From NCBI GenBank assembly GCA_012295275.1, contig CM022674.1:16757127-16821126 (forward strand): a stretch of DNA of 64,000 nucleotides, written 5' to 3'. Position 1 is the first letter of the stretch; every line of letters starts with the position of its first letter. This document shows positions 17,301 through 29,297 of this stretch, piece after piece. The notes under the pieces were generated by a model. It had not been told where the DNA came from, ran no database searches, and was given only the letters and a program-made list of their open reading frames with translations. The translations under genes were made by a program, and so were the position numbers. This DNA is from Chrysomallon squamiferum. Taxonomy: Eukaryota; Mollusca; Gastropoda; Neomphalida; Peltospiridae.

Positions 17301-18599
17301 TTTGTCATCTAGTCTTAATTAATAATAAAATACAGCATGAAAAAGACTAAAGTTGCATTTTTGCATGCATTTTTATTCCAATTTTTTGTATACAAGCATT
17401 GACAGAAAAAAATAAAATAAAATGCATCTATCAATTCTACATGCATGCTACGATGTCACACCTGTTATGGAAAATGATATCATCTTATTGTAATACTTTT
17501 ACATTAACAAAGTATAGATTGCTACAATTTGGAATAATACAAATTTATTTTAGATCATTTGTTCCGCATTAGATACAAGTATTTAACATACATGTTCCCA
17601 TTAAATAAATAATCAATGATAGATATTTATTCAGTATATAGTTACTAAGTAATAATCAGTGACAGATATTTTATCGGCATATACTCATTAAATAAATAAT
17701 CAATGATAGCTATTTAAACAGTATGTTCTCGTTAAATAACTAATCAGTGGTCTCATTAAATAAATGATGAGTGATAGATATTTAATCAGCATTTACTAAT
17801 TAAATAAATGATCGATAGTTAGTATATTTTAACACTGACTAAAGAACACCAATCAGTGATAGATATTTAATTAATATTTTCTAGAACTAAGTAAATAAAT
17901 GATTGATTTACAATTGAAAATTGTAGATATTTCATTTGTTTCAATAGTGTTGGAAACAACAAAACAGATTTCCAATAGAAGATTCATCAATTCGTAACAA
18001 AAACAAAAGAAAAAAAAAGAAGAAATAAAAATCTTTCTAGGTTGGTATCCAAATATTGATGACAGAAAATTTAACAGTACTTTTGTGAAAGAAATATTTA
18101 CCATTCATCTGTTATAGAATGAAAATTAATCACTATACTGGAACAGGGATATGGAAAAATATGTTTCATCACCAGTATTGTAGAAAAGTAATAAAATACT
18201 GTAGTTCAGTTACTATGAAATAAATTGTAACGAAACAAAACATTAAATCTAGCTGAGCAGTAAGCAATACAAATTTTAATTATTACGAATCTTACGAAGC
18301 TAATTTTTCCTAAAGGTGAAAGTTCCTATTGGCGGCCTTCTTCTAGGAAAGGACATGTTCTTTATGATTCCTGTGTCGATGATGTAAATAATCCATCAGT
18401 TTTTGTAATCTTTGACACTTCACAGATTTACCCAGTGTTTCTACTTGAATATTCGGTGAAGAGCACACCAGAATTGTCTTCATCAGTTTCCTCAGTATCG
18501 TCTCTTCAGGACTCTAATCCGATCAGAAGTACTCAAGTACCTAATTCATAATGAAATCAATTCCTCCCTCCATTTCTGCATCCACCGTTCCCTCCACCA

Positions 18600-21500
18600 T
18601 TCTTTCACAGTTCTCTTCTACAGCAGATGTTTCAAACACTTTACCACTCTTTCACAGTTCTACTTCTACAGCAGATGTTTCTAACACTTTACCACCTTTC
18701 ACAGTTCTACTTCTACAACAGATGTTTCTAACACTTTACCACCCTTTCACAGTTCTACTTCTACAGCAGATGTTTCCACAACTTTACCACCCTTTCACAG
18801 TTCTATTTCTACAGCAGATGTTTCTAACACTTTACCACCCTTTCACAGTTCTACTTCTACAGCAGATGTTTCTAACACTTTACCACCCTTTCACAGTTCT
18901 TTCTTCTACAGCAGATTCTTCCACCACACTTTCTGCTTCTTTTCACAGTTCTGTTCTTCTACAGCAGATGCAGATTTCCAACACTTTACCACTTTCACAG
19001 TTCTTTCAGCAGATGTTCACTTCTTTACACAGATGCTTCTACAGCAGATGTTTCTAACACTTTACCACCCTTTCACAGTTCTACTTCTACAGCAGATGTT
19101 TCCAACACTTTACCACTCTTTCACAGTTCTGCTTCTACAGCAGATGTTTCCAACACTTTACCACTCTTTCACAGTTCTGCTTCTACAGCAGATGTTTCTA
19201 ACACTTTACCACCCTTTCACAGTTCTACTTCTACAGCAGATGTTTTCCAACACTTTTACCACCCTTTCACAGTTTCTTCTACAGCAGATGTTTCTAACAC
19301 TTTTACCACTCTTTCACAGTTCTACTTCTACAGCAGATGTTTCCAACACTTTTACCACTCTTTCACAGTTCTGCTTCTACAGCAGATGTTTTCCAACACT
19401 TTACCACCCTTTCACAGTTCTACTTCTACAGCAGATGCTTCTACAGCAGATGCTTCCAACACTTTTACCACCCTTTCACAGTTCTAGTTTCTACAGCAGA
19501 TGCTTCCAACACTTTACCACTCTTTCACAGTTCTACTTCTACAGCAGATGCTTCCAACACTTTACCACTCTTTCACAGTTCTGCTTCTACAGCAGATGCT
19601 TCCAACACTTTACCACTCTTTCACAGTTCTGCTTCTACAGCAGATGCTTCCAACACTTTACCACTCTTTCACAGTTCTGCTTCTACAGCAGATGTTTCAA
19701 CACTTTACCACTCTTTCACACAACACTTTTCTTTCACAGTTCTACTTCTACAGCAGATGTTTCCAACACTTTTCTTTCACAGTTCTGCTTCTACAGCAGA
19801 TGTTTCCAACACTTTACCTTTCTTTCACAGTTCTACTTCTACAGCAGATGTTTCTAACACTTTACCACTCTTTCACAGTTCTGCTTCTACAGCAGATGCT
19901 TTTCCAACACTTTACCTCTTTCACAGTTCTGCTTCTACAGCAGATGTTTCTAACACTTTACCACCCTTTCACAGTTCTACTTCTACAGCAGATGTTTCCA
20001 ACACTTTACCACCCTTTCACAGTTCTACTTCTACAGCAGATGTTTCCAACACTTTACCACCCTTTCACAGTTCTGCTTCTACAGCAGATGCTTCCAACAC
20101 AGTTCTTTACCTTTTTTCACAGTTCTGCTTTCTACAGCAGATGCTTCCAACACTTTACCACTCTTTCACAGTTCTGCTTCTACAGCAGATGTTTCCAACA
20201 CTTTACTTTCACAGTTCTTTACAGCAGACACACTTTACCACCCTTTTCACAGTTCTGCTTCTACAGCAGATGCTTCCAACACTTTACCACCCTTTCACAG
20301 TTTCAGTTACTTTTACTTTCACAGATGCTTTCAACACTTTACCACTTTACAGTTCTTTCTTTCACAGTTCTGCTTCTACAGCAGATGTTTCCAACACTTT
20401 ACCACCTTTCACAGTTCTGCTTCTACAGCAGATGTTTCCAACACTACAGCAGATTTACCACCCTTTCACAGTTCTGCTTCAGATACAGCAGATGTTTCTA
20501 ACACTTTTACCACCCACCTTTCACAGTTCTACTTCTACAGCAGATGTTTCTAACACTTTACCACCCTTTCACAGTTCTACTTCTACAGCAGATGTTTCCA
20601 ACACTTTACCACCCTTTCACAGTTCTACTTCTACAGCAGATGTTTCTAACACTTTACCACCCTTTCACAGTTCTACTTCTACAGCAGATGTTTCCAACAC
20701 TTTACCACCCTTTCCAGTTCTTTCACAGTTCTACTTCTTTACAGCAGATGCTTCTAAGCACACACTTTACCACCCTTTCACAGTTCTGCTTCTACAGCAG
20801 ATGCTTTCTAACACTTTACCACCCTTTCACAGTTCTACTTCTACAGCAGATGTTTCCAACACTTTACCACCCTTTCACAGTTCTACTTCTACAGCAGATG
20901 TTTCCAACACTTTACCACCCTTTCACAGTTCTACTTCTACAGCAGATGTTTCTAACACTTTACCACCCTTTCACAGTTCTACTTCTACAGCAGATGTTTC
21001 CAACACTTTACCACCCTTTCACAGTTCTGCTTCTACAGCAGATGCTTCCAACACTTTACCACTCTTTCACAGTTCTGCTTCTACAGCAGATGTTTCCAAC
21101 ACTTTACCACCCTTTCACAGTTCTGCTTCTACAGCAGATGTTTCCAACACTTTACCACCCTTTTTCACAGTTCTGCTTCTACAGCAGATGTTTCCAACAC
21201 TTTACTTTACCACCCTTTCACAGTTCTACTTCTACAGCAGATGTTTTCTTTACCACCCTTTCTACAGCAGATGTTTCCAACACTTTACCACCCTTTCACA
21301 GTTCTACTTCTACAGCAGATGTTTCCAACACTTTACCACCCAGTTTTCACAGTTCTGCTTCTACAGCAGATGCTTTCACAACACTTTTACCAAACACTTT
21401 TCTTTCACAGTTCTGCTTCTACAGCAGATGTTTCTAACACTTTACCACCCTTTCACAGTTCTACTTCTACAGCAGATGTTTCCAACACTTTTACCACCCT

Positions 21501-22195
21501 TTCACAGTTCGTACTTCTACAGCACAACACTTTCACACTTCTACAGCAGATGTTTCTAACACTTTACCACCCTTTCACAGTTCTGCTTCTACAGCAGATG
21601 TTTCCAACACTTTACCACCCTTTCACAGTTCTGCTTCTACAGCAGATGTCACAGTTCACTAACAACACCACCCTTTCACAGTTCTTTCACATGTCTTTCT
21701 ACCACCCTTTCTACAGCAGATGTTTCTAACACTTTACCACCCTTTCACAGTTCTACTTCTACAGCAGATGTTTCTAACACTTTACCACCCTGTCACAGTT
21801 CTGCTTCTACAGCAGATGCTTCCAACACTTTACCACTCTTTCACAGTTCTGCTTCTACAGCAAATGCTTCCAACACTTTACCACTCTTTCACTGTTCGAC
21901 TTCTACAGCAAATGCTTCCAACACTTTACCACTCTTTCACAGTTCTGCTTCTACAGCCAATACTTCCAACATTCCACCAATATTTCACAGTTCTCCTTCT
22001 ACAGCCAATACTTCCAACATTCCACGAATATTTCACAGTTCTACTTCTACAGCCAATACTTCCAACATTCCACCAATATTTCACAGTTCGACTTCTACAG
22101 CAAATCCTTCCAACACTTTACCACTCTTTCACAGTTCTGCTTCTACAGCAGATGCTTCCAACATTTCACTAATGTTTCACATTTCTACTTCTACA
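18600..22195 (+). repeat. 48-bp minisatellite open in all three forward frames (gene B tail)
   Basis: About 75 units of 48 bp. Reading frames of one unit give FHSSTSTADVSNTLPP, TVLLLQQMFPTLYHPF and SQFYFYSRCFQHFTTL, none with a stop, so an indel only switches the reading and the strand stays open for hundreds of codons. The first frame is homologous to the gene A tail (FHSSASTVNTSNTSPV). The change of GTAAAC to GCAGAT removed the one frame-stop present in A units. The remnant of the catalytic exon stops at 18,549, just before the array, so expression as a tail is doubtful. Early and middle units carry GATGTT, and later units GATGCT and AATACT. Many units have 1-6 bp indels. Confidence 0.9.
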
Positions 22196-22269
22196 GTAAA
22201 TAATTCACCAAGTTCAACTTCTACATATACAGCTAACACATCAAACTGTCGTGTGCTTCAAATGCCTTT

Positions 22270-22640
22270 ATATCTATCAATATTTATTACTGTAAAAATG
22301 CATATTTAGCATATGTTTTGTTAAAGATAATAATAATATTAGTACTAATTTTAATGATAACAAGTGGACAATGTGTAGCTAGTGGCCCCAGTTCACTGCT
22401 TTGCCTGCAGATCTATAATAGAGTTAAGAGGATCTTGCTGTCTGGATGGTTATTTTTGTTGTTGTTTTGGGAAATGTTCGTTTGCTTTTGTTCAACCAAA
22501 AATATATTAATAACAAATTCTTTTTTATTTCACATTTTATGTGGACGTTGCAATTTATATACTCACAAAAGGATGAGATAACCCCTGACTGTACTGTAGA
22601 CTGGGATTTATATTACAGGGCAGCATAGGTCAATAGCATA
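22270..22640 (+). other. 3' flank of gene B, homologous to 3' flank of gene A
   Basis: Clearly similar to 8,945-9,290, sharing TAAAAATGCATATTTA and ACTGTAGACTGGGATTTATA blocks. This shows that gene plus 3' flank duplicated together. No coding potential is credited. Confidence 0.65.
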
Positions 22641-23050
22641 AACTACAGATGGGTCTGTAGGATAGAAGAAGGATTGCATTGCACCTGTATGGGTCAGTAG
22701 GACACAAATAATTACATTACACAGGTGTATGAGTCAGAACGATACACAAAGGATTACAATACACTGGTATATGGGTCAGTAGTAGACACAAAAAATTACA
22801 TTACACAGGTGTATGGGTCAGTATTATACACAAAAAATTACATTACACAGGTGTATGGGTCAGTATTATACACAAAAATTACATTACACAGGTGTATGGG
22901 TCAGTATTATACACAAAGAATTACATTACACAGGTGTATGAGTCAGTATTGTACACAAAGAATTACATTACACAGGTATATGGGTCACTAGTGTATACAA
23001 AAAATTGCATTACAGGAGTGTGTAGGTCTGTGGTATACATAAGTGATGAC
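22640..23050. repeat. About 42-bp tandem repeat downstream of gene B
   Basis: Nine or so units carry ACAGGTGTATGGGTCAGTAT and CACAAAAAATTACATT. Single related units occur in the gene A flank (9,320-9,400), so the array expanded after duplication. Confidence 0.85.
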
Positions 23051-23276
23051 ATTACGTAGATCATTTACGTAGATATATTAAGGTTTACATTTCAGTGGTG
23101 CATGGGTAATTAGGATATACCAAAAAATTACATTACAGGGATTATGATCTCAGCCGAATGTACTGATCATGTAGAATTATATAATAGATGTCAGATATCT
23201 TGATACATGGTATGAAAAGCCCTAAGAGGCTACTTAGAGTACCCTTTACATTATTTATCTTCTTCGCCATGGCACA

Positions 23277-23280
23277 CACA

Positions 23281-23319
<39 letters not shown>
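23277..23319. repeat. (CA)n microsatellite
   Basis: A CA run between the 42-bp repeats and the minisatellite. Segment 23,400-23,515 matches 9,730-9,855 downstream of gene A. Confidence 0.95.
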
Positions 23320-23514
23320 GAGTTATTGATAACTGAGGACCATCTTTTTTTTCTCTCAAACACTTATCGTGTAGGAGACAGGACTGTTCATAATTTTTGA
23401 TAACAATAGTTTATTATCCCACAATTTAACTATTTCCTGATATTTAATATTCGAGTCTTGCGTAATTTCCATATCCAACAAATACTAATTGGAAAATATA
23501 TACAATGTTAACTA

Positions 23515-26500
23515 GATTTAGTTATCTGTTTACCTTATGACTAGGGTTAAAGTTAGTATTATGGCTAGATTTAGTTATCTGTTTACCTTATGACTAGGGT
23601 TAAAGTTAGTATTATGGTTAGATTTAGTTATTTGTTTACCTTATGACTAGGGTTAAAGTTAGTATTATGGCTAGATTTAGTTATCTGTTTACCTTATTAG
23701 TAGGGTTAAAGTTAGTATTATGGCTAGATTTAGTTATCTGTTTACCTTATGACTAGGGTTAAAGTTAGTATTATGGTTAGATTTAGTTATCTGTTTACCT
23801 TATGACTAGGGTTAATTTTTAGTTATTATGGTTAGATTTAGTATTATCTGTTTACTTTTATGACTAGGGTTAAAGTTAGTATTATGGCTAGATTTAGTTA
23901 TCTGTTTACCTTATGACTAGGGTTAAAGTTAGTATTATGGCTAGATTTATTTATCTGTTTACCTTATGACTAGGGTTAAAGTTAGTATTATGGCTAGATT
24001 TAGTTATCTGTTTACCTTATGACTAGGGTTAAAGTTAGTATTATGGTTAGATTTAGTTATCTGTTTACCTTATGACTAGGGTTAAAGTTAGTATTATGGT
24101 TAGATTTAGTTATCTGTTTACCTTATGACTAGGGTTAAAGTTAGTATTATGGTTAGATTTAGTTATCTGTTTACCTTATGACTAGGGTTAAAGTTAGTAT
24201 TATGGTTAGATTTAGTTATCTGTTTACCTTATGACTAGGGTTAAAGTTAGTATTATGGCTAGATTTAGTTATCTGTTTACCTTATGACAAGGGTTAAATT
24301 TAGTATTATGGCTAGATTTAGTTATCTGTTTACCTTATGACTAGGGTTAAAGTTAGTATTATGGTTAGATTTAGTTATCTGTTTACCTTATGACTAGGGT
24401 TAAAGTTAGTATTATGGTTAGATTTAGTTATCTGTTTACCTTTGACTATGAGTTAGTATTATGGGTTAAAGTTATCTGTTTATTATGGTTAAAGATTTAG
24501 TTAGATTTAGTTGTTTACCTTATGACTAGGGTTAAAGTTAGTATTATGGTTAGATTTAGTTATCTGTTTACCTTATGACTAGGGTTAAAGTTAGTATTAT
24601 GGTTAGATTTAGTTATCTGTTTACCTTATGACTAGGGTTAAAGTAAAGTTAGTATTATATCTAGATTTTATTATCTGTTTACCTTATGACTAGGGTTAAA
24701 GTTAGTATTATGGTTAGATTTAGTTATCTGTTTACCTTATGACTAGGGTTAAAGTTAGTATTATGGTTAGATTTAGTTATCTGTTTACCTTATGACTAGG
24801 GTTAAAGTTAGTATTATGGTTAGATTTAGTTATCTGTTTACCTTATGACTAGGGTTAAAGTTAGTATTATGGTTAGATTTAGTTATCTGTTTACCTTATG
24901 ACTAGGGTTAAGGGTTATTATGGTTAGATTTATTATGTTTACCTTAGATTTAGTATTATCTAGATTTACCTTTGTTTACCTTATGACTAGGGTTAAAGTT
25001 AGTATTATGGTTAGATTTAGTTATCTGTTTACCTTATGACTAGGGTTAAAGTTAGTATTATGGTTAGATTTAGTTATCTGTTTACCTTATGACTAGGGTT
25101 AAAGTTAGTATTATGGTTAGATTTAGTTATCTGTTTACCTTATATGACTAGGGTTAAAGTTAGTATTATGGTTAGATTTAGTTATCTGTTTACCTTATGA
25201 CTAGGGTTAAAAGTATTATTAGTATTATGGTTAGATTTAGTTATCTGTTTACCTTATGACTAGGGTTAAAGTTAGTATTATGGTTAGATTTAGTTATCTG
25301 TTTACCTTATGACTAGGGTTAAAGTTAGTATTATGGTTAGATTTAGTTATCTGTTTACCTTATGACTAGGGTTAAAGTTAGTATTATGGTTAGATTTAGT
25401 TATCTGTTTACCTTATGACTAGGGTTAAAGTTAGTATTATGGTTAGATTTAGTTATCTGTTTACCTTATGACTAGGGTTAAAGTTAGTATTATGGTTAGA
25501 TTTAGTTATCTGTTTACCTTATGACTAGGGTTAAAGTTAGTATTATGGTTAGATTTAGTTATCTGTTTACCTTATGACTAGGGTTAAAGTTAGTATTATG
25601 GTTAGATTTAGTTATCTGTTTTACCTTATGACTCTAGGGTTTAAAGTTAGTATTATGATTTAGATTTAGTTATCTGTTTACCTTATGACTAGGGTTAAAG
25701 TTAGTATTATGGTTAGATTTAGTTATCTGTTTTACCTTATGACTAGGGTTAAAGTTAGTATTATGGTTAGATTTAGTTATCTGTTTTACCTTATGACTAG
25801 GGTTAAAGTTAGTATTATGGTTAGATTTAGTTATCTGTTTACCTTATGACTAGGGTTAAAGTTAGTATTATGGTTAGATTTAGTTATCTGTTTACCTTAT
25901 GACTAGGGTTAAAGTTAGTATTATGGTTAGATTTAGTTATCTGTTTACCTTATGACTAGGGTTAAAGTTAGTATTATGGTTAGATTTAGTTATCTGTTTA
26001 CCTTATGACTAGGGTTAAAGTTAGTATTATGGTTAGATTTAGTTATCTGTTTACCTTATGACTAGGGTTAGGGTTAAAGTTAGTATTATGGTTAGATTTA
26101 GTTATCTTTACCTTATGACTAGGTTAAAGTTATTATGGTTAGATTAGATTTAGTTATCTGTTTTTACCTTTATGACTAGGGTTAAAGTTAGTATTATGGT
26201 TAGATTTAGTTATCTGTTTACCTTATGACTAGGGTTAAAGTTAGTATTATGGTTAGATTTAGTTATCTGTTTACCTTATGACTAGGGTTAAAGTTAGTAT
26301 TATGGTTAGATTTAGTTATCTGTTTACCTTATGACTAGGGTTAAAGTTAGTATTATGGTTAGATTTAGTTATCTGTTTACCTTATGACTAGGGTTAAAGT
26401 TAGTATTATGGTTAGATTTAGTTATCTGTTTTACCTTATGACTAGGGTTAAAGTTAGTATTATGGTTAGATTTAGTTATATTCTTTTACCTTATGACTAG

Positions 26501-29097
26501 GGTTAAAGTTAGTATTATGGTTAGATTTTTTATCTGTTTACCTTATGACTAGGGTTAAAAGTTAGTATTATGGTTAGATTTAGTTATCTGTTTACCTTAT
26601 GACTAGGGTTAAAGTTAGTATTATGGTTAGATTTAGTTATCTGTTTACCTTATGACTGACTAGGGTTAAAGTTAGTATTATGGTTAGATTTAGTTATCTG
26701 TTTACCTTATGACTAGGGTTAAAGTTAGTATTATGGTTAGATTTAGTTATCTCTTTTTACTTTATGACTAGGGTTAAAGTTAGTAGTATTATGGTTAGAT
26801 TTAGTTATCTGTTTTACCTTATGACTAGGGTTAAAGTTAGTATTATGGTTAGATTTAGTTATCTGTTTTACCTTATGACTAGGGTTAAAGTTAGTATTAT
26901 GGTTAGATTTAGTTTATCTGTTTACCTTATGACTAGGGTTAAAGTTAGTATTATGGTTAGATTTAGTTATCTGTTTACCTTATGACTAGGGTTAAAGTTA
27001 GTATTATGGTTAGATTTAGTTATCTGTTTACCTTATGACTAGGGTTAAAGTTAGTATTATGGTTAGATTTAGTTATCTGTTTACCTTATGACTAGGGTTA
27101 AAGTTAGTATTATGGTTAGATTTAGTTATCTGTTTACCTTATGACTAGGAAAAAAGTTAGTATTATGGTTAGATTTAGTTATCTGTTTACCTTATGACTA
27201 GGGTTAAAGTTAGTATTATGGTTAGATTTAGTTATCTGTTTACCTTATGACTAGGGTTAAAGTTAGTATTATGGTTAGATTTAGTTATCTGTTTACCTTA
27301 TGACTAGGGTTAAAGTTAGTATTATGGTTAGATTTAGTTATCTGTTTACCTTATGACTAGGGTTAAAGTTAGTATTATGGTTAGATTTAGTTATCTGTTT
27401 ACCTTATGACTAGGGTTAAAGTTAGTATTATGGTTAGATTTAGTTATCTGTTTACCTTATGACTAGGGTTAAAGTTAGTATTATGGTTAGATTTAGTTAT
27501 CTGTTTTACCTTATGACTAGGGTTAAAGTTAGTATTATGGTTAGATTTAGTTATCTGTTTTACCTTATGACTAGGGTTAAAGTTAGTATTATGGTTAGAT
27601 TTAGTTATCTGTTTACCTTATGACTAGGGTTAAAGTTAGTATTATGGTTAGATTTAGTTATCTGTTTTACCTTATGACTAGGGTTAAAGTTAGTATTATG
27701 GTTAGATTTTAGTTATCTGTTTTACCTTATGACTAGGGTTAAAGTTAGTATTATGGTTAGATTTAGTTTATTTGTTTACCTTATGACTAGGGTTAAAGTT
27801 AGTATTATGTTAGATTTAGTTTTGTTTACCTTATGATCTGTTTTAGTATTATGGTTAGATTTAGGGTTATGAAAGGTTAAAGTTAGTATTATGGTTAGAT
27901 TTAGTTATCTGTTTACCTTATGACTAGGGTTAAAGTTAGTATTATGGTTAGATTTAGTTTATCTGTTTACCTTTTATGACTAGGGTTAAAGTTAGTATTA
28001 TGGTTAGATTTAGTTATCTGTTTTACCTTATGACTAGGGTTAAAGTTTATTATTAGATTTTAGATTTAGTTATCTGTTTACCTTATGACTAGGGTTAAAG
28101 TTAGTATTATGGTTAGATTTAGTTATCTGTTTACCTTATGACTAGGGTTAAAGTTAGTATTATGGTTAGATTTAGTTATCTGTTTACCTTATGACTAGGG
28201 TTAAAGTTAGTATTATGGTTAGATTTAGTTATCTGTTTACCTTATGACTAGGGTTAAAGTTAGTATTATGGTTAGATTTAGTTATCTGTTTACCTTATGA
28301 CTAGGGTTAAAGTTAGTATTATGGTTAGATTTAGTTATCTGTTTACCTTATGACTAGGGTTAAAAGTTAGTATTATGGTTAGATTTAGTTATCTGTTTAC
28401 CTTATGACTAGGGTTAAAGTTAGTATTATGGTTAGATTTAGATTTAGTTATCTGTTTACCTTATGACTAGGGTTAAAGTTAGTATTATGGTTAGATTTAG
28501 TTATCTGTTTACCTTATGACTAGGGTTAAAGTTAGTATTATGGTTAGATTTAGTTATCTGTTTACCTTTATGACTAGGGTAAAAAGTTATATATGGTTAG
28601 ATTTAGTTATCTGTTTACCTTATGACTAGGGTTAAAGTTAGTATTATGGTTAGATTTAGTTATCTGTTTACCTTATGACTAGGGTTAAAGTTAGTATTAT
28701 GGCTAGATTTAGTTATCTGTTTACCTTATGACTAGGGTTAAAGTTAGTATTATGGTTAGATTTTAGTTATCTGTTTACCTTATGACTAGGGTTAAAGTTA
28801 GTATTATGGTTAGATTTAGTTATCTGTTTACCTTATGACTAGGGTTAAAGTTAGTATTATGGTTAGATTTAGTTATCTGTTTACCTTATGACTAGGGTTA
28901 AAGTTAGTATTATGGTTAGATTTAGTTATCTGTTTACCTTATGACTAGGGTTAAAGTTAGTATTATGGTTAGATTTAGTTATCTGTTTTACCTTATGACT
29001 AGGGTTAAAGTTAGTATTATGGTTAGATTTAGTTATCTGTTTACCTTTATGACTAGGGTTAAAGTTAGTATTATGGCTAGATTTATTTATCTGTATT
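23515..29097. repeat. 53-bp AT-rich minisatellite, about 105 copies
   Basis: Regular tandem array whose unit reads TTATGGTTAGATTTAG, TTATCTGTTTACCTTATGAC, TAGGGTTAAAGTTAGTA in order (53 bp). The first units mostly carry GGCTAGA and later ones GGTTAGA. The final unit before the gap returns to GGCTAGA. Disordered spots occur at about 24,430-24,520, 24,905-24,970, 26,095-26,160 and 27,800-27,880. It starts abruptly after a segment homologous to 9,730-9,855. The period is not a multiple of three and short frames in it are not genes. It reaches the sequence gap, so its true length is unknown. Confidence 0.97.
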
Positions 29098-29297
29098 NNN
29101 NNNNNNNNNNNNNNNNNNNNNNNNNNNNNNNNNNNNNNNNNNNNNNNNNNNNNNNNNNNNNNNNNNNNNNNNNNNNNNNNNNNNNNNNNNNNNNNNNNNN
29201 NNNNNNNNNNNNNNNNNNNNNNNNNNNNNNNNNNNNNNNNNNNNNNNNNNNNNNNNNNNNNNNNNNNNNNNNNNNNNNNNNNNNNNNNNNNNNNNNN
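29098..29297. other. Scaffold gap of exactly 200 N
   Basis: A round-number run of N, typical of a placeholder between contigs. The left side ends in the 53-bp minisatellite and the right side begins inside a 48-bp array unit. The real distance and even the relative orientation of the two contigs are not established by this sequence. Confidence 0.98.

Noticed and set aside
26764-29090. Short frames in the 53-bp minisatellite (MTRVKVSIMVRF type)
   Set aside because: The unit length is not a multiple of three. The frames depend on occasional one-base insertions and end quickly.
23515-29097. Telomeric or subtelomeric array because each unit contains TAGGGTTA
   Set aside because: Only one and a third telomere hexamers occur per 53-bp unit with no TTAGGG runs. 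The similarity is probably chance.
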